Source: Chromera velia (Eukaryota > Sar > Chromeraceae). From it: a stretch of 64,000 bases of DNA. The stretch covers positions 1 to 64,000 of the forward strand of contig JAHBMJ010001184.1 of the NCBI GenBank assembly GCA_018398765.1, read 5' to 3'. How positions within the stretch are numbered: the first letter of the stretch is position 1; the number at the start of each line of letters is the position of its first letter. Below the pieces are notes generated by a model, which worked only from the letters and a program-made list of their open reading frames with translations, did no database searches and was not told the DNA's origin. This document shows, in pieces, positions 18,647 through 30,170 of the stretch. Made by a program: the position numbers and the translations under genes.

Positions 18647-20653
18647 TCATCTCCTTCGGGGCCACAGTTTCAATCCATCGACAGGAAAAAGACCCGGTGT
18701 GTATTGCAAAGTCAGGTCCTGGGACTCCTTCAGGTTCCAGGCCATACCCCCAGGGGAGAGAATGGCACGCAGCATCTCTCGGGCCTCCACACGGGCGAGG
18801 AAGCTCCCCGGACACATCCTCTTTCCCCCCGAGAATGCAACTTGGAGCCTCTGCACGCCCCCCTGCCCTCCTCCTCTAACAGCCTTCCAACGGGAGGAAT
18901 CGAAAGACAAGGGGTTGGGAAATGCCTTCTCGTCTGCTACTAAGGTTCCTGCGATTCCCAACACAACCAACCAGCCAGGTGGAATGTCATACCCTGACAC
19001 GGTCAGAGCACCTGCCTGACTGTCAGAAGACTTGAGAGTCTGCCTGACCTGAAAAGGGGCAGGTGGGAATTTACGAAGAATTTCCTCAAAAAACTCTTCA
19101 AGGGCGTCGTCGCACGCCTTTTCAGCTTCCCTTTCTGCTGCGTTGCGGGGCGCTCTCTTTCGTGTCTCTTCTACACTTGCGCAGAGAGCTGCGAGACGGC
19201 TCTGCATGTCTGGGTCTACAGACAGATAGGAAAGCGCAGAGGTCATGGCTGAGGCGGTCGTGTCTGTTCCTGCAAAAACCAGAGTTAGGGCATTGTCAAT
19301 CACAGCAGCTCGAGACAGTCTTCTCTTTCCAACACCACCCCCATCACCCCCCTTCGCCCCACTCATCTGTGGGGGATCGCCTGCCGCTGCTGGGGTCTCT
19401 TCGACCTCTGCAGTAGCCAGTCTCCAGAGTAAACCATCAGGGGTGACCCCTCGTGGCACCCCTGTCACACTTACCCCCTCTGAGCCTGACTGTACACTGC
19501 CAGAATCAGCAGTTTCATTTCGGATGGCGTCTACCCACTCCCCCAATTGGGATGCCAACCTCTCCCTTGCCCTCAACGCAATCGATGCATGCGACCAGGG
19601 AATGAACGTCAAGGGGGCAGAGAGGAGCCCCCGAGCCCACAACCGCACATCCCTGCGCAGTCTCTCCTCTAAACCTGCGAAAGAGGGACCTGGCGTTTCA
19701 ACGCCAGAGTTGCTGTCCGCCAATGACTGCGGCAGCGAATCTGACTGCACTTCTTTCCTGTACCCAGACCCCAAAAGGATGCTGAGCATGACCGTGAGGA
19801 AGCAGCGCTGCAATGCGGGAGCAAAGCTCAGGGGGGACTCTGGGCCTGTTGTCTTCGTACTTGCAGGCGCGCTGTCGGACTCTGACTGAGACTGTGAAAC
19901 TGAAACGTCTTCTTCTTTTGGGGAGGCTATACAGGACTCAACGAAGTCTTTTGCGATTGGGACGATGAGCGCATCTGTCAGCCGCTGCACTGCAGGTTTG
20001 CTTATCGCTTCCTGCAGAATGCGTCGGAGAAAGTCATGGTAGGGACCGCTCTGAATGAGAACGGAATCAGACCCGAAAAGCAATTTGTGGTGAGGGGGGA
20101 AGAAGGCAGCAGTGCGTTTCGTCTGTGCCTCTTGTCTGAAGAATTCCTGCAAATTTTGGACTCCTGTGATCACCACAGCGTTCTTGAAAAACGCACTCGT
20201 CCTCCAGATTTCTCCACGTGTCCTTCGCATTCTCTGCTGGTAATCGCCTTTCGGGGCCAACAAGCGAAGTGTATCCCCCACAACGGGCAGGGAGACAACG
20301 CGAGGAGGGAGGTTGTACCTCCCCTGCAGTCCAACAAGGCGAAGAAGTTTCTGAAACAACGAAACCGATGTGTCATTATCCGATCCCGTAGCAGCTTCTG
20401 TGCTTTCTGTTGTGCTTGCTGCTCGAACGGAGTGAGACGTAGGCGGTCGTATCACATCTACTTGATTCTGAGACTGATGAGGGGATTGCCGTCTCCGTCT
20501 AATGAATGCCCGACTGCCTTGCAAAGGGGGGGCTTGCAGAAAGAGATGCTCAGTCTGGAGACTAAGGGGAACTCTGTGATGTTCGCGTCCCGCAAGCGCG
20601 AGCCCCAAAACCAGAACCAGGCAGAGAAAAGAAACGGACAACAATGCACTCAT
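18647..20653 (-). CDS. Cytochrome P450 monooxygenase, intronless, with long low-complexity inserts
   Basis: About 668 residues in a single exon. The Met at 20653 is chosen because it precedes a hydrophobic signal anchor (LSVSFLCLVLVLGLALAG); upstream in-frame Met codons would extend it by 86 unlikely residues. Visible P450 marks: SLPVVGDTLRLL near the N-terminus, I-helix FAGTDTT at about 460-466, E524-x-x-R527 in EEILRKFPP, FDSSRW near 584-589, and heme loop FSGGKRMCPG at 607-616 with Cys614. Family length is usually near 500; the excess lies in Ser/Gly-rich inserts before the I-helix. The N-terminal pattern resembles CYP26/CYP120/CYP85-clan sequences, which oxidise sterols, retinoids or similar lipids, but the substrate is unknown. 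It should sit in the ER membrane and need a reductase. All key residues are present. Confidence 0.93.
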   Translation of the reverse strand: MSALLSVSFLCLVLVLGLALAGREHHRVPLSLQTEHLFLQAPPLQGSRAFIRRRRQSPHQSQNQVDVIRPPTSHSVRAASTTESTEAATGSDNDTSVSLFQKLLRLVGLQGRYNLPPRVVSLPVVGDTLRLLAPKGDYQQRMRRTRGEIWRTSAFFKNAVVITGVQNLQEFFRQEAQTKRTAAFFPPHHKLLFGSDSVLIQSGPYHDFLRRILQEAISKPAVQRLTDALIVPIAKDFVESCIASPKEEDVSVSQSQSESDSAPASTKTTGPESPLSFAPALQRCFLTVMLSILLGSGYRKEVQSDSLPQSLADSNSGVETPGPSFAGLEERLRRDVRLWARGLLSAPLTFIPWSHASIALRARERLASQLGEWVDAIRNETADSGSVQSGSEGVSVTGVPRGVTPDGLLWRLATAEVEETPAAAGDPPQMSGAKGGDGGGVGKRRLSRAAVIDNALTLVFAGTDTTASAMTSALSYLSVDPDMQSRLAALCASVEETRKRAPRNAAEREAEKACDDALEEFFEEILRKFPPAPFQVRQTLKSSDSQAGALTVSGYDIPPGWLVVLGIAGTLVADEKAFPNPLSFDSSRWKAVRGGGQGGVQRLQVAFSGGKRMCPGSFLARVEAREMLRAILSPGGMAWNLKESQDLTLQYTPGLFPVDGLKLWPRRR

Positions 20654-20880
20654 GGTTTGCCTATCACGCTCACCGATACAACACACCTTAGAAGATCTTA
20701 CACGCACACACGGGGCCTTTTTAGTGACAAACAACCCCCCGCAGCATGAGCTGCATATGGTGAGCCATGGAAAGACTAAAAAAAAAAGGTGCTGGCCTAC
20801 TCTGTGCATCATTGTGCATCTCTGTGCTTTGGAAGAGACACAAGAGAAAAACGTTGCCCATAACTGCGACCATGCCGAGC

Positions 20881-20928
20881 TGCATGCATGGGATACGCGC
20901 GACACAATCAAGAGCTATAGTGCATGCA
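20881..20928. promoter_or_regulatory. Two TGCATGCA words upstream of the P450 gene
   Basis: TGCATGCA at 20881-20888 and 20921-20928, exactly 40 bases apart, 228 and 268 bases upstream of the P450 start. TGCATGCA is a known binding word of some apicomplexan ApiAP2 factors. A role here is inference from position and spacing. Confidence 0.4.
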
Positions 20929-20931
20929 TGT

Positions 20932-21080
20932 GTCCCGCGGGCCGTGGCGCGGCGCCGCGGCCGCGGTGCATGCCTTTGGGGCGGGCGCGGCAGGCTTTCT
21001 ATAGAGCGGCCATTTTTAGCACCGCGGCTGCGCCGAGGTTCCTTCCAGGCCCCTCCGCGGCGGCGCCCCCCCCCATTTAG
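20932..21080. repeat. GC-rich CCGCGG palindrome cluster
   Basis: Dense CCGCGG, GGCGCGGCGCC and GGGGCGGGCGCGG words in an otherwise moderate-GC spacer. A similar cluster lies at about 21892-21990 (GCCGCGGTGTGCC, TTCCGCGGCGC, GTGCCGCGGC). The shared words suggest a dispersed palindromic repeat. Confidence 0.5.
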
Positions 21081-21217
21081 GATATAGCCCCATATATATA
21101 CCATAAAAACGGTTTTTTCTGTGCGCCGCAGGCGCCACAATTTTTTTTTAAGGTGTTTCAATGATAAATTTGATTAATTTCTGATCAATTTGGTCTAGGG
21201 GTTGGCACTCTTGGGCT

Positions 21218-21575
21218 CACATAGGGTTACAAGTGCTAAAATGACGTAAAAAATGAACTAAAAACCATTTGCACGAGCTTCTTAGACAAACTGGAGGTCT
21301 AACAGGTTGAGTTACTTCAAAATCAATTACTTTTACTGTATAGCCTATATGGTTACATGAGGTTACACCCCGTTTTATGTATGTCCCCTTGCAAGGTTAC
21401 AGGTTACAAGGTTACAAGGATGTTACAAGGGGTCTTAACATCCGTAACCAACCAAAAAGTCAACTTTCAAAAACACTTTAAATAATTTCAAAAACGCTTT
21501 AAAATACATGTAGACGAAGGTTACATCACTTTTCAAGAGGGTCATTTTAGGTTATAGGTTACAAGGTTACAAGGG
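21218..21575. repeat. GGTTACA word cluster
   Basis: About ten copies of GGTTACA, often as AAGGTTACAAGG, at irregular spacing. Not the TTTAGGG-type telomere repeat. No gene is visible in the surrounding 20654-22183 spacer. Confidence 0.7.
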
Positions 21576-22183
21576 GTTTGACTACAAAATGAAAGAGACA
21601 CATCATTTTTCGTCAATTTCTCATATAACCTGAATCAACAGAAGATGGTTTCAGTATTTTTAGATGTAATTTGATGAGATTGATTGATTGGGACCACTTT
21701 TGAAGTAAGGGTAATAACATAGGGGGGTATGCCCTTATGTAGGGGGGTGTCGAAACCTGTAATCTAATATAAGTGCCAGCCCATGCCAGCCCCTAGAATT
21801 TGGTTCAACTTACCTCAGAAAAAATACGTAAAGACCAGATAAGACTGGAACAATCATACTGTAGTACCTCCTTTTTCTTCAAGGTTTTACAACCGCGGCC
21901 TAAACCGTGGCATGCCGTAGAGTGCCGCGGTGTGCCCTTTGGGCGTTCCGCGGCGCTTGGTGCCGCGGCATTTGACCGTAAACGCTGCGGTGTCTAGAAA
22001 GCCTAGGGCATGGGGACGTACTATATATAGCTCGGCTAAATCTTAGAATAGGTACGGCAGTACGAGATAATAATAATTAGTTAGTGCCTTAAGAAAAAAA
22101 TCGTGCGCGTGGAATGTGTGCGCAGAGGTGCAACGCTGCGCGCGTCGGCATGCATCGCGACGGCGAGACAGCGAGGAGACAGT

Positions 22184-22723
22184 TACCCCCCTGTCACTAG
22201 TGTTTGCTTGATTTGGCAGGGCGGAAAATTTGTGTATGCTTAACCTAGAGAGGCCAAAAATTTGCGTATGTTTTAACTGGGGAGGGCTGAAAATTGGTGG
22301 TACGCCCTCTTAGTCTTTCTCTAGACGTTCTGCCTAGCTCTCTTGAAGAGTCTCTTCACACATACCATTAGTCTTCTCGTTTCTTTACTACCAGAGAAAG
22401 GTATACAAATACGGCTAGTAGAGAGAGAAGGCGGTTGCTAGAGGGGAGGGGTTGGATAAGCTGCTAAACAGGCCGGCTGACAGAGGAAGAAACACAACGC
22501 AAGCTCCAAACATGTGATCTCACAACGACCGCAGGTTGTTCTGCAGTCTCTGAAATTTAATTTAAACTTTTTTTAACTTTTTAAAGCCAAAATTTAGCAA
22601 TATTTCTAAGCTCACCAAAAATTTACGTATGTTTGATTTTTAAAGGCTGAATTTTGGAGTCATCTAGGGAGTTATCTTGACTTTTGAAGTTAACTGTATG
22701 CAGACACTAGTGATAAGGGGGTA
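22184..22723. mobile_element. Mariner-like MITE with 22-bp inverted ends and TA flanks
   Basis: CCCCCCTGTCACTAGTGTTTGC at 22186-22207 pairs with the inverted end at 22700-22721 (19 of 22), and TA flanks both sides. About 540 bp with no open frame of note. Three AAAATTTGCGTATG-like words lie inside. TA flanks plus short inverted ends fit a non-autonomous Tc1/mariner derivative. Confidence 0.7.
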
Positions 22724-23097
22724 TTAGCCGGAGACTAGGCCGGAGACAGTTCCTCATCCGCATTTATTTTATAAACTTAAATCATATAGTGGCTGTTGAT
22801 ATTGGTAATCAAGCTAAACCTCAGATAGAATAGGATAGGATATGTTAAAACATCGATCTAGCTAATAAAACATTATCTATTATCATCATCATCATACGCT
22901 ATCGCTAACGCTATCGTCGTCTGCCTAGACTAGTGGCCTAGCCTTCGAGGCTTCTAATTTTCGGCAAGAGACAAGGTCGGCAGCCCTCCCCCAAAGGAGA
23001 AAACACACGTAAAAACACGATAAATGACCCCCAGTGACTCAAAATGGGCTTGTCGTAAACTATGAGAAAAGGTCGGCTTTAAACGCTGGTCTGTAGG
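22724..23097. other. Spacer before the first LTR element
   Basis: A/T-rich, with a short ATC run near 22880. It ends with GTAGG, the left target duplication of the LTR element. Nothing else was recognised. Confidence 0.5.
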
Positions 23098-23349
23098 TGT
23101 AAGCTGCGTATGGTACTAGAGGCTCAATTACGATAAGCGTAGATCGTAGGCAGACTCACATTAAAATATGACCTAGCAGAGTCAATCTGTTGATCTACTA
23201 TTCAGACCAGCCAATACCACGATCGAGAGACTGGCACAGAACACTTTCGCACGCAAAGGTCAGACGTCACTTTATTTAGACTGGGCGCACGCGGCGTTGC
23301 GAGGTCGGCGGCGGCCCTAGCACGGCGCGACGCTCGTGGTAGGCCCACA
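23098..23349 (-). repeat. 3' LTR of the chromovirus
   Basis: 252 bp, with TG...CA-type ends on the element strand. It differs from the 5' LTR at 11 positions, ten of them transitions. Confidence 0.95.
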
Positions 23350-26300
23350 CCTGCCCGCCTTCTAAAGCTGACGTCCACGCTTAGCTCAATCACTCAGACC
23401 ATCTAAATCAAACCATAGAGGCATGAATGAAGTCGGTAAGCCACGACCGACACCACAGTGTGCCTCTTCTACCACATGTACACGATGTCCTCGGAATCAC
23501 TCTCAGCATCTTCAGGCTGAGAAGCAGATAGCCAGAGAGCACACAGCCTAGGAAGCTGCGTCTCTAACTGACAGATTCGTACCCCGCTCCATACGGCCTT
23601 CTCAACTGCACTGACGTGCACCACACGTCTTCTTAACTCTATCCCACACCTGCCTGCCTTCTTCTTCGCTGCTTCTCTTCTTTTCTCCTTGAAGGCATGT
23701 AGGGCTTCCTTTGTATGCATGAGGCTGACTGACGGTTCCCACGATGTATTCTCCTTATTCTCCCCCTTCCACCAGACAAGATAGTGCGCCTGTCCGTCAA
23801 TCCGCTTGTGATCCAGAATTTCTTCAACTTCATATTCCATCTCTGTAGAGGTCGGAAGGCGGATGGCAGGCAACGGATCAGTCTTCTCCCTCTCATACTT
23901 TTTCAAGAAGGAGACATTGATCACGTTGTGTGTCCGTACGCCTGCAGGGAAAATGAGCTCATATGCGTTGTCGTGTATCTTTCTTTCTACCTTAAAGGGT
24001 CCATAATACACCGGTTCAAGTTTCCTCACTATTCCTCCTGGCTTTCTATCTCCTTTGAAGTAAGAATTACGGACAAGTACATAATCTCCAGACTTGAAAG
24101 ATACTTCCCTTCTGAGTGGATCTACCTGTTGTGCCATCTGCTCTCTTGCCTTCTGCAATCTTTCTTTTGCTCTCATAATTTCTGCCTCTCTGGCGTCTGC
24201 GAATTCTGCTGCTGGAGGGCAGAAAGATTTCGTTCGTACAGAGATAGAAGGCAGACGAATGGGATCGCGGCCGTACAGAAAACGGAATGGAGACATGCTG
24301 AGAGCTGAATGAACTGAATCGCGATATGCAAACTGACACACAGCCAACCACTTCGGCCAGTTTGACTGGTGTTCATCCACAAAACAGCGCAGCATTTGCT
24401 CAATCGTTTGATTGTCTCTCTCTGTCTGTCCATCCGACTGTGGATGCCCTCTCGTGCTCATGTTCAATTTTGTCTTCCACAGTCGAGCAAGCTCCTGCCA
24501 AAAAGCAGAAAGGAAACGAGGATCACGATCACTCACCACTGATTGAGGCATCCCGTACTCGAGGATCACTCATTCAAAGACTGCCTCTGCTGTCCCCTCT
24601 GCCATGATCCCTGAGGAGACTGCAATGAAGCAAAGAGCTTTAGACAGACGATCGACAACAGAGAGAATTCCATCTACCCATTCATTCTTATACAACACCC
24701 TCGGGAGTCCAAATACAAAATCAAGAGAGAATGACTGAAATGCAAATTCAAGAATTGGAAGCGGATGCAGGAGGCCTTGCTGCTTCTCTGTCGGTCTCTT
24801 CCCTCTCTGGCAAATGTCACACTTCCTCACATACTGCTGGACCGACACATACATATGCGGCCAGTAGAAAGAGCCAGCCAGTTTCAGATAAGTTTTCTCT
24901 CCCCCCAAATGTCCCCCCACGGCTGTGTCATGGTGTTCATAAATCAGATTTTTCTGTAGCCTTTCTGTCGGGATTGCCAGTCGATCGTTGAAGAAAAGCA
25001 ATCCATCTTCTATATGAAAAGGTTGCACTCTCAGCCGTAGTTGCAGAGGCACTCCTTTCTCAGGATGCTCTACTGCTTCCTTTATTTCCCTCCAGAACTG
25101 TTCCTCCTCATACCCCTTTCTTATCTTCCCCAAGAACTCTTCATCTGGCTGCATATACACTTCATTCAAGAGAAGCTCACAGACGTCTTTTCTCTCTTCC
25201 TGCACCTCTTTCGTCTGTGCGGCCAACCCAGGCACCCTGCTTAATGCATCAGCCACCCTGTTTCGTGCACCCGGGACGTACCGAAGTGTAATCCCGAGCT
25301 CATCAAACCTTGAGACGAACCTGCGCATACGTGGAGACATCAGGGTGCGATTGGCAGACACATTCACATATTTCAGAGACTCATAATCCGACCACACCTT
25401 GGTTACATGATTCACGTATAGTCTCCACATCTTTACTGCAAAAACATACCCTAGAAATTCTTTTTCTCTAATATGATACTTCAATTCTGCTGGGCTCATA
25501 CGACGAGAAGCAAAAGCACACGGACATAAGTAACCAATCTCCGGATCCTCTTGCATCAAAGCAGTACCCAAGGTTTCAGTCGATTCGCATGCGTCCACAA
25601 AGATTTCAAACAGGCGGGCGGGATCGGGAATGAATAATTCAACTATATTTCTGACTGCTTTTTTCAGTGCTTGAAAACTTCTCTCTTCTTTTTCTCCCCA
25701 CTCAAACATCCGCTTCGCTTTCAACAAAGCATAGAGAGGTCCCGCTTTCTTACTGAAACGGGGAACGAATCTCCTCACCCAATTTGCAAACCCCAAGAAA
25801 GAGAGCACGTCCTTTCTGTTCTTCGGGGTCGGCTACTTGTTGACTGCCTCTGTTTTGCTGACCTCTGGTCGAACCCCGGTCCTGGAAATTCTCAAGCCCA
25901 GAAAGGTCACCTCACTCTGCATGAAGTGGCACTTTGAGAGCTTGGCATACAGATTGTTCTCACTGAGCAAATGCAAAACAGTGCGAATGTGTTTTTTGTG
26001 CTCTTCTCTAGTGCGTGAATAAATGAGGATGTCATCCAGAAACACTGAAACGAAACGATAGAGGCAGGATCGAAGAGCAAATTGAATCAGCCTCATCGCA
26101 GAAGGTGGTGCATTCGTCAAACCGAAAGAAACGACCAGCCACTCAAAAGAGCCATATCGCGTTGTGAAGGCTGTCTTGGGGATGTCTTCCTCCCTAACTC
26201 TCATTTGGTGATAGTACTGACGTAGATCTAGAGTCATAAAAAATCGTGCCCCATGGAGTTGATCGATTAATTCCTGCGGATGAGGGAGTGAATGCTTATC

Positions 26301-28842
26301 TTTTATTGTGATGCGATTCAAGCCTGTGTAATCGCAACACATCCTCATCAATCCGTCTTTCTTTTGTACAAAAAGAACAGGAGCAGCATAAGGAGAAGCA
26401 GACGGTCGAATGAATCCTTGTTCAAGATATATGTCTAGCTGTCTCCTTAGCTCATCTGTCTCTCCTATTGACAATCGGTAAGGTGGATACACAGGAGGTG
26501 AATGACCAGGCTCAAGTTCAATTTTGAAGTCCAAATGAGGACCTCTGGACGGTGGCAGATGAGAGGGTCGATCAGGGAAAAGAGACGCATGATCTGCCAC
26601 AATTTCTTTCACATCACGAGGCACCTCTAGATCCGGTTGATTGAGAAATGCACGCACTTCAGAAAGATCGGAAGAAGAATAGACAGGATGATCAGAAGAA
26701 AGAGAAAAAGAAAGTCAGACCCATAAATCCCCTTGTCATCCATTCTCCCCTTTCCATTCCCCCCCAATTCACTCACTTCAGTTGTCTGCACTTCGCACTC
26801 CTCCTGTGCAGGTGGTTGTGGGCGCACCGTCTCCATGTACACGATATAAAACGGCGCTCCTCTCTTGATACAACGTCTAGCCTGCACAGGATTTAAGAAG
26901 GGAGGGCAATTTTCGTCTTTCTTGTACCCTCCTTTCAAAATTACTTCACGGCGTTTGAAAGAGAACCGAAGAGACCGAGTTGGATGGTCGAGCTCGACGT
27001 TGTGTGCGTCACTCCATTTTCGACCAAGGATCACGTCATAGCCATCCAGGTCAGCAAGCAATGCACCCATAATTTTTGAATACCCCTGTATGCGCAGAGG
27101 CACTTGAGGTGTATACTCACTGACCGTAGCGTCCAGTCTCCCATTCTCCTTCACCGCCATCCGATATCTTATAGGGGTCAAAAACCTGCAAATATGGAGC
27201 TGCCGATTATGTGCAAACTTGCTATCAACAAAAATGTCATCAGCTCCATTATCATAAAACACTTTGACTGGACTGCCAGCAATCATGCCTTGATAGACAA
27301 ATCTCTCTCTGTAACTTTCATCACCATCATCCTCTTCTTCCTCCCCCGACCCCCCACCTTCTTCCTCAATATTTCTTATTTCTTCCTCAACTTCTCTACG
27401 TATCTCAGGTTCCCGAGGAACCACGATGCGATCATCCTCTCTCCGGCCGGGAATCGTTCTCACTCCCGCCACTCGTCTGGGTCCCACCCGACGTACTGGT
27501 TGTGACCCCTGGGGCGGTGAAGACGTTCGCCAACCAAACGATGGAGTGTCACTGAAGGCACGTCCTTGTCCCCCCGAAGGAACATTGCTTCTGAACCCCC
27601 TGCCTGGCTGACGAGTCTCCTCCCTCCTCCCCAATGCAGAGGGCGACCCATAAGGAGAAGGGTATCGAGCCCCCTCATAGTATCTGCAAGGAGAAAAGCT
27701 TTCTCGTCGAAACTCGGGAAACTAGGCTGCTCGCTGTGGAGGTTCTCGCCATCCTCCGAATGGGGACGTATACATGGCGCGTGCCTGTGGAGGACCGCGT
27801 AACCTATTCCAGCACTGCCTCATCTGGTGATTGGGATTACCATACCGGAGGCAAAGTCCCCGTCTCCATCTTTTCTCCCACAGGGCCTGGAGCAATCTGG
27901 GGTCGCAAAGCGGCATGCCATGACGCACCCCACAGAGTTCCATCGGAGCTGGTCCAGTTGGATCAATCGGTGGAGACCCCGCTGGAATTGGTCCTGCCCC
28001 TTTGGCCCACTTTCCTCCCCGAGCTAATGCCTGTTGAAGCCAGGCCTCGTTGTCCAAGGCCTTTTCCATGGCCTCCTGCAGAGTCTGCGGCTCCTGTCTG
28101 TCGGTTTGGAACATGACAGCAGGTGGCAAACCCTCAATGTAGCTGTCGAGGAGGTCCCACTCACTCGTCCCTGCTTTTTTCAGCTTCAACGCCTCGACGT
28201 CGAACTTGTTGTTGTAGTCACTGACAGTTCTAGTGTACCTAAGGATTGCGATCTTCTTCTTTGCTGCCCTGCGGACGTGCTTGTCTCTATACCGACGAAG
28301 CAATGTGTCCTTCAAGGCAGGCTAGTCGTGAAACCTAATGCCGTCCTCCAACTTCACCAAGTCAAACCAGTCCTTGAGTTCAGGGCTCAAGTAAGACTTG
28401 GCCAGACCGAGTTGACGTTCCGGAGCAGTCTGAGCATTCGCAAACCAGTCGTCCATGTCAGTGCACCACCTTTCCGCTTTCTCTCGCACTCCTGTAAAGA
28501 CATCCAGATTCTTCAGTATAGTCCTGGGAACTTGTTCTCGAACTTCAGGCGCCTGAAGAGGTAGACCACCCTGTCTGCCTCCAAATAACATGCCGTCTCC
28601 TTGTACATCCATCGGCTGCTAGACTGCCGCAGCAGCTTGCTCCATCTGTCTTTGCTGCAGTTCCGCCAGTATCTGCCCTTGCTGCTGCTGGGTCTGCTGG
28701 ACTGCGGTGAGACCCTACTGAACCTATAGCAGAGTCGCACCTACCTCCGCCTGGAACTGCTCAAAAGACATCGAGAAAGAAAACCAGAATGAGCAAAGAT
28801 TTGTCCCTTCGCCGAGTCGGAACCAGCTCTGTACTACCAGAC

Positions 28843-29094
28843 TATAAGCTGCGTACGGTACTAGAGGCTCAATTACGATAAGCGTAGATCGTAGGCAGAC
28901 TCACATTAAAGTATGACCTAGCAGAGTCAATCTGTTGATCCACTATTCAGACTAGCCAACACCACGATCGAGAGACTGGCACAGAACACTTTCGCACGCA
29001 AAGGTCAGACGTCACTTTATTCAGACTGGGCGCACGCGGCGTTGCGAGGTCGGCGGCGGCCCTAGCGTGGCGCGACGCTGGTGGCAGGCCCACA
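28843..29094 (-). repeat. 5' LTR of the chromovirus
   Basis: 252 bp, the same length as the other LTR, about 95.6% identical, followed directly by the right copy of GTAGG. Confidence 0.95.
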
Positions 29095-29099
29095 GTAGG

Positions 29100-29492
29100 A
29101 TGCAAAGCCAGGAACAACCATGGCAGCAGCCATTGGCGGCAGATGCTGCAAGTCAATCGATCGTTTTCAGGCTTTGGCGTGGGTGCACAGAGAGAGTATC
29201 TATTATATAAAGGTATAATTATGGTATAATTTAAATTTCAAATTATGTATATAGTTTAATTTAAACGAATTTTAATTAAGAACAAATTTGAACATATTTT
29301 AAGTTTTTAATCATTTTTGACAGACAATGACAGTAGATATACTGCTAGAGCAGGTACCCCTGGTAGGCGGTGCCAATTAGTAGGCTAATAGTAGCCATCT
29401 CTAGCGCCATCTCACACTAACTACCCAACTTTTCCCAACATTTTTTGCACTTTATTTTTCAGCTAGAAGAATCGTTTTTTTTTTTTTTACTG
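29100..29492. other. AT-rich spacer
   Basis: Low-GC sequence with runs of A and T between the LTR element and the 3' end of the next minus-strand gene. No feature was recognised. Confidence 0.5.
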
Positions 29493-30170
29493 CTAGGATG
29501 CGCCTCGCATGTTGCCTCTGTTGATCTCAATTTGCCTTCGAGCCTGTTGTACGCTCTCTAGAATTGCGCTGATGGGACCGCCATTCCCAGGAGAGACTGC
29601 GGGGACAGGCACTGAGTCGTTGGAGCCCTTCATAGGCTGTCCCTCTCTTGGTCTCTCATGTGACGATGAGGCTGGCCCTGCAACGGCAGTTGAAGATGAC
29701 GATACTGCCTCTTGCACTGCAGAATATTCTACAAGTTCTTTTGCTCTCTCACCCTGAGTGTGGATCTTGGGAGTCGCGTCGAGAGGAGGGTTGACAACTT
29801 CTAGGCCTAGGCTGGTGGGCACACAGGAGGGGCAGTGCGATATGGCGAGGGCAACTGAGGAGGAGGGAAGGGGCGGCTCTTCTGTTGGCATTCGAGGTGC
29901 AGCTCCCTCCTCCTGTCCTCGTGTTCCTGCTGCTGCGTTTGTTGAGGGAACTGCGGGAGGGAGGGCAGAGACCCCGGCAGGACTCGAGAGGGCGACCCCG
30001 AGTCTCTGTGTCAAGTCCATGGGGGTGCCTGACGCAGGACCTTTGTGGAGAGTGGAGGGAACAGAAAGCGGGGGGTGAGGACTTACGCCTGCGGGCCCTC
30101 TTGCTCCTTCAGACGAGGGTGCCTGTCTCCTGAGGGGGGACGAGGGACGGTCGAACGGGGCGATGCTCTT
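29493..30170 (-). CDS. Last exon, disordered Ser/Pro-rich C-terminus
   Basis: Starts in phase 0 after TGCAG, stop TAG at 29493-29495. About 225 residues rich in Ser, Pro, Ala and Gly, with a short basic helix at the very end (SVQQARRQIEINRGN). Low-complexity composition means no function can be read. Confidence 0.65.
   Translation of the reverse strand, partial: KSIAPFDRPSSPLRRQAPSSEGARGPAGVSPHPPLSVPSTLHKGPASGTPMDLTQRLGVALSSPAGVSALPPAVPSTNAAAGTRGQEEGAAPRMPTEEPPLPSSSVALAISHCPSCVPTSLGLEVVNPPLDATPKIHTQGERAKELVEYSAVQEAVSSSSTAVAGPASSSHERPREGQPMKGSNDSVPVPAVSPGNGGPISAILESVQQARRQIEINRGNMRGAS

Larger units (their letters stand above)
23098..29094 (-). mobile_element. Ty3/gypsy LTR retrotransposon, chromovirus type, broken
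   Basis: A 5,997-bp element read on the minus strand, with 252-bp LTRs at both ends and the 5-bp target duplication GTAGG at 23093-23097 and 29095-29099. Parts in order from the 5' LTR: gag-like region (about 28.7-27.7 kb), aspartic protease (about 27.6-26.7), reverse transcriptase (about 26.65-25.8), RNase H and integrase zinc-binding part (about 25.8-24.6), integrase core and a C-terminal chromodomain (about 24.6-23.5). The order protease, RT, RNase H, integrase, chromodomain defines the chromovirus branch. A TGG-starting primer-site-like sequence follows the 5' LTR. The coding region is broken about five times, so it is a fossil. LTR identity near 95.6% indicates a moderately recent insertion. 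Confidence 0.95.

Noticed and set aside
21218-21575. Telomere-like repeat
   Set aside because: GGTTACA is not a known telomere unit of this group, and spacing is irregular.
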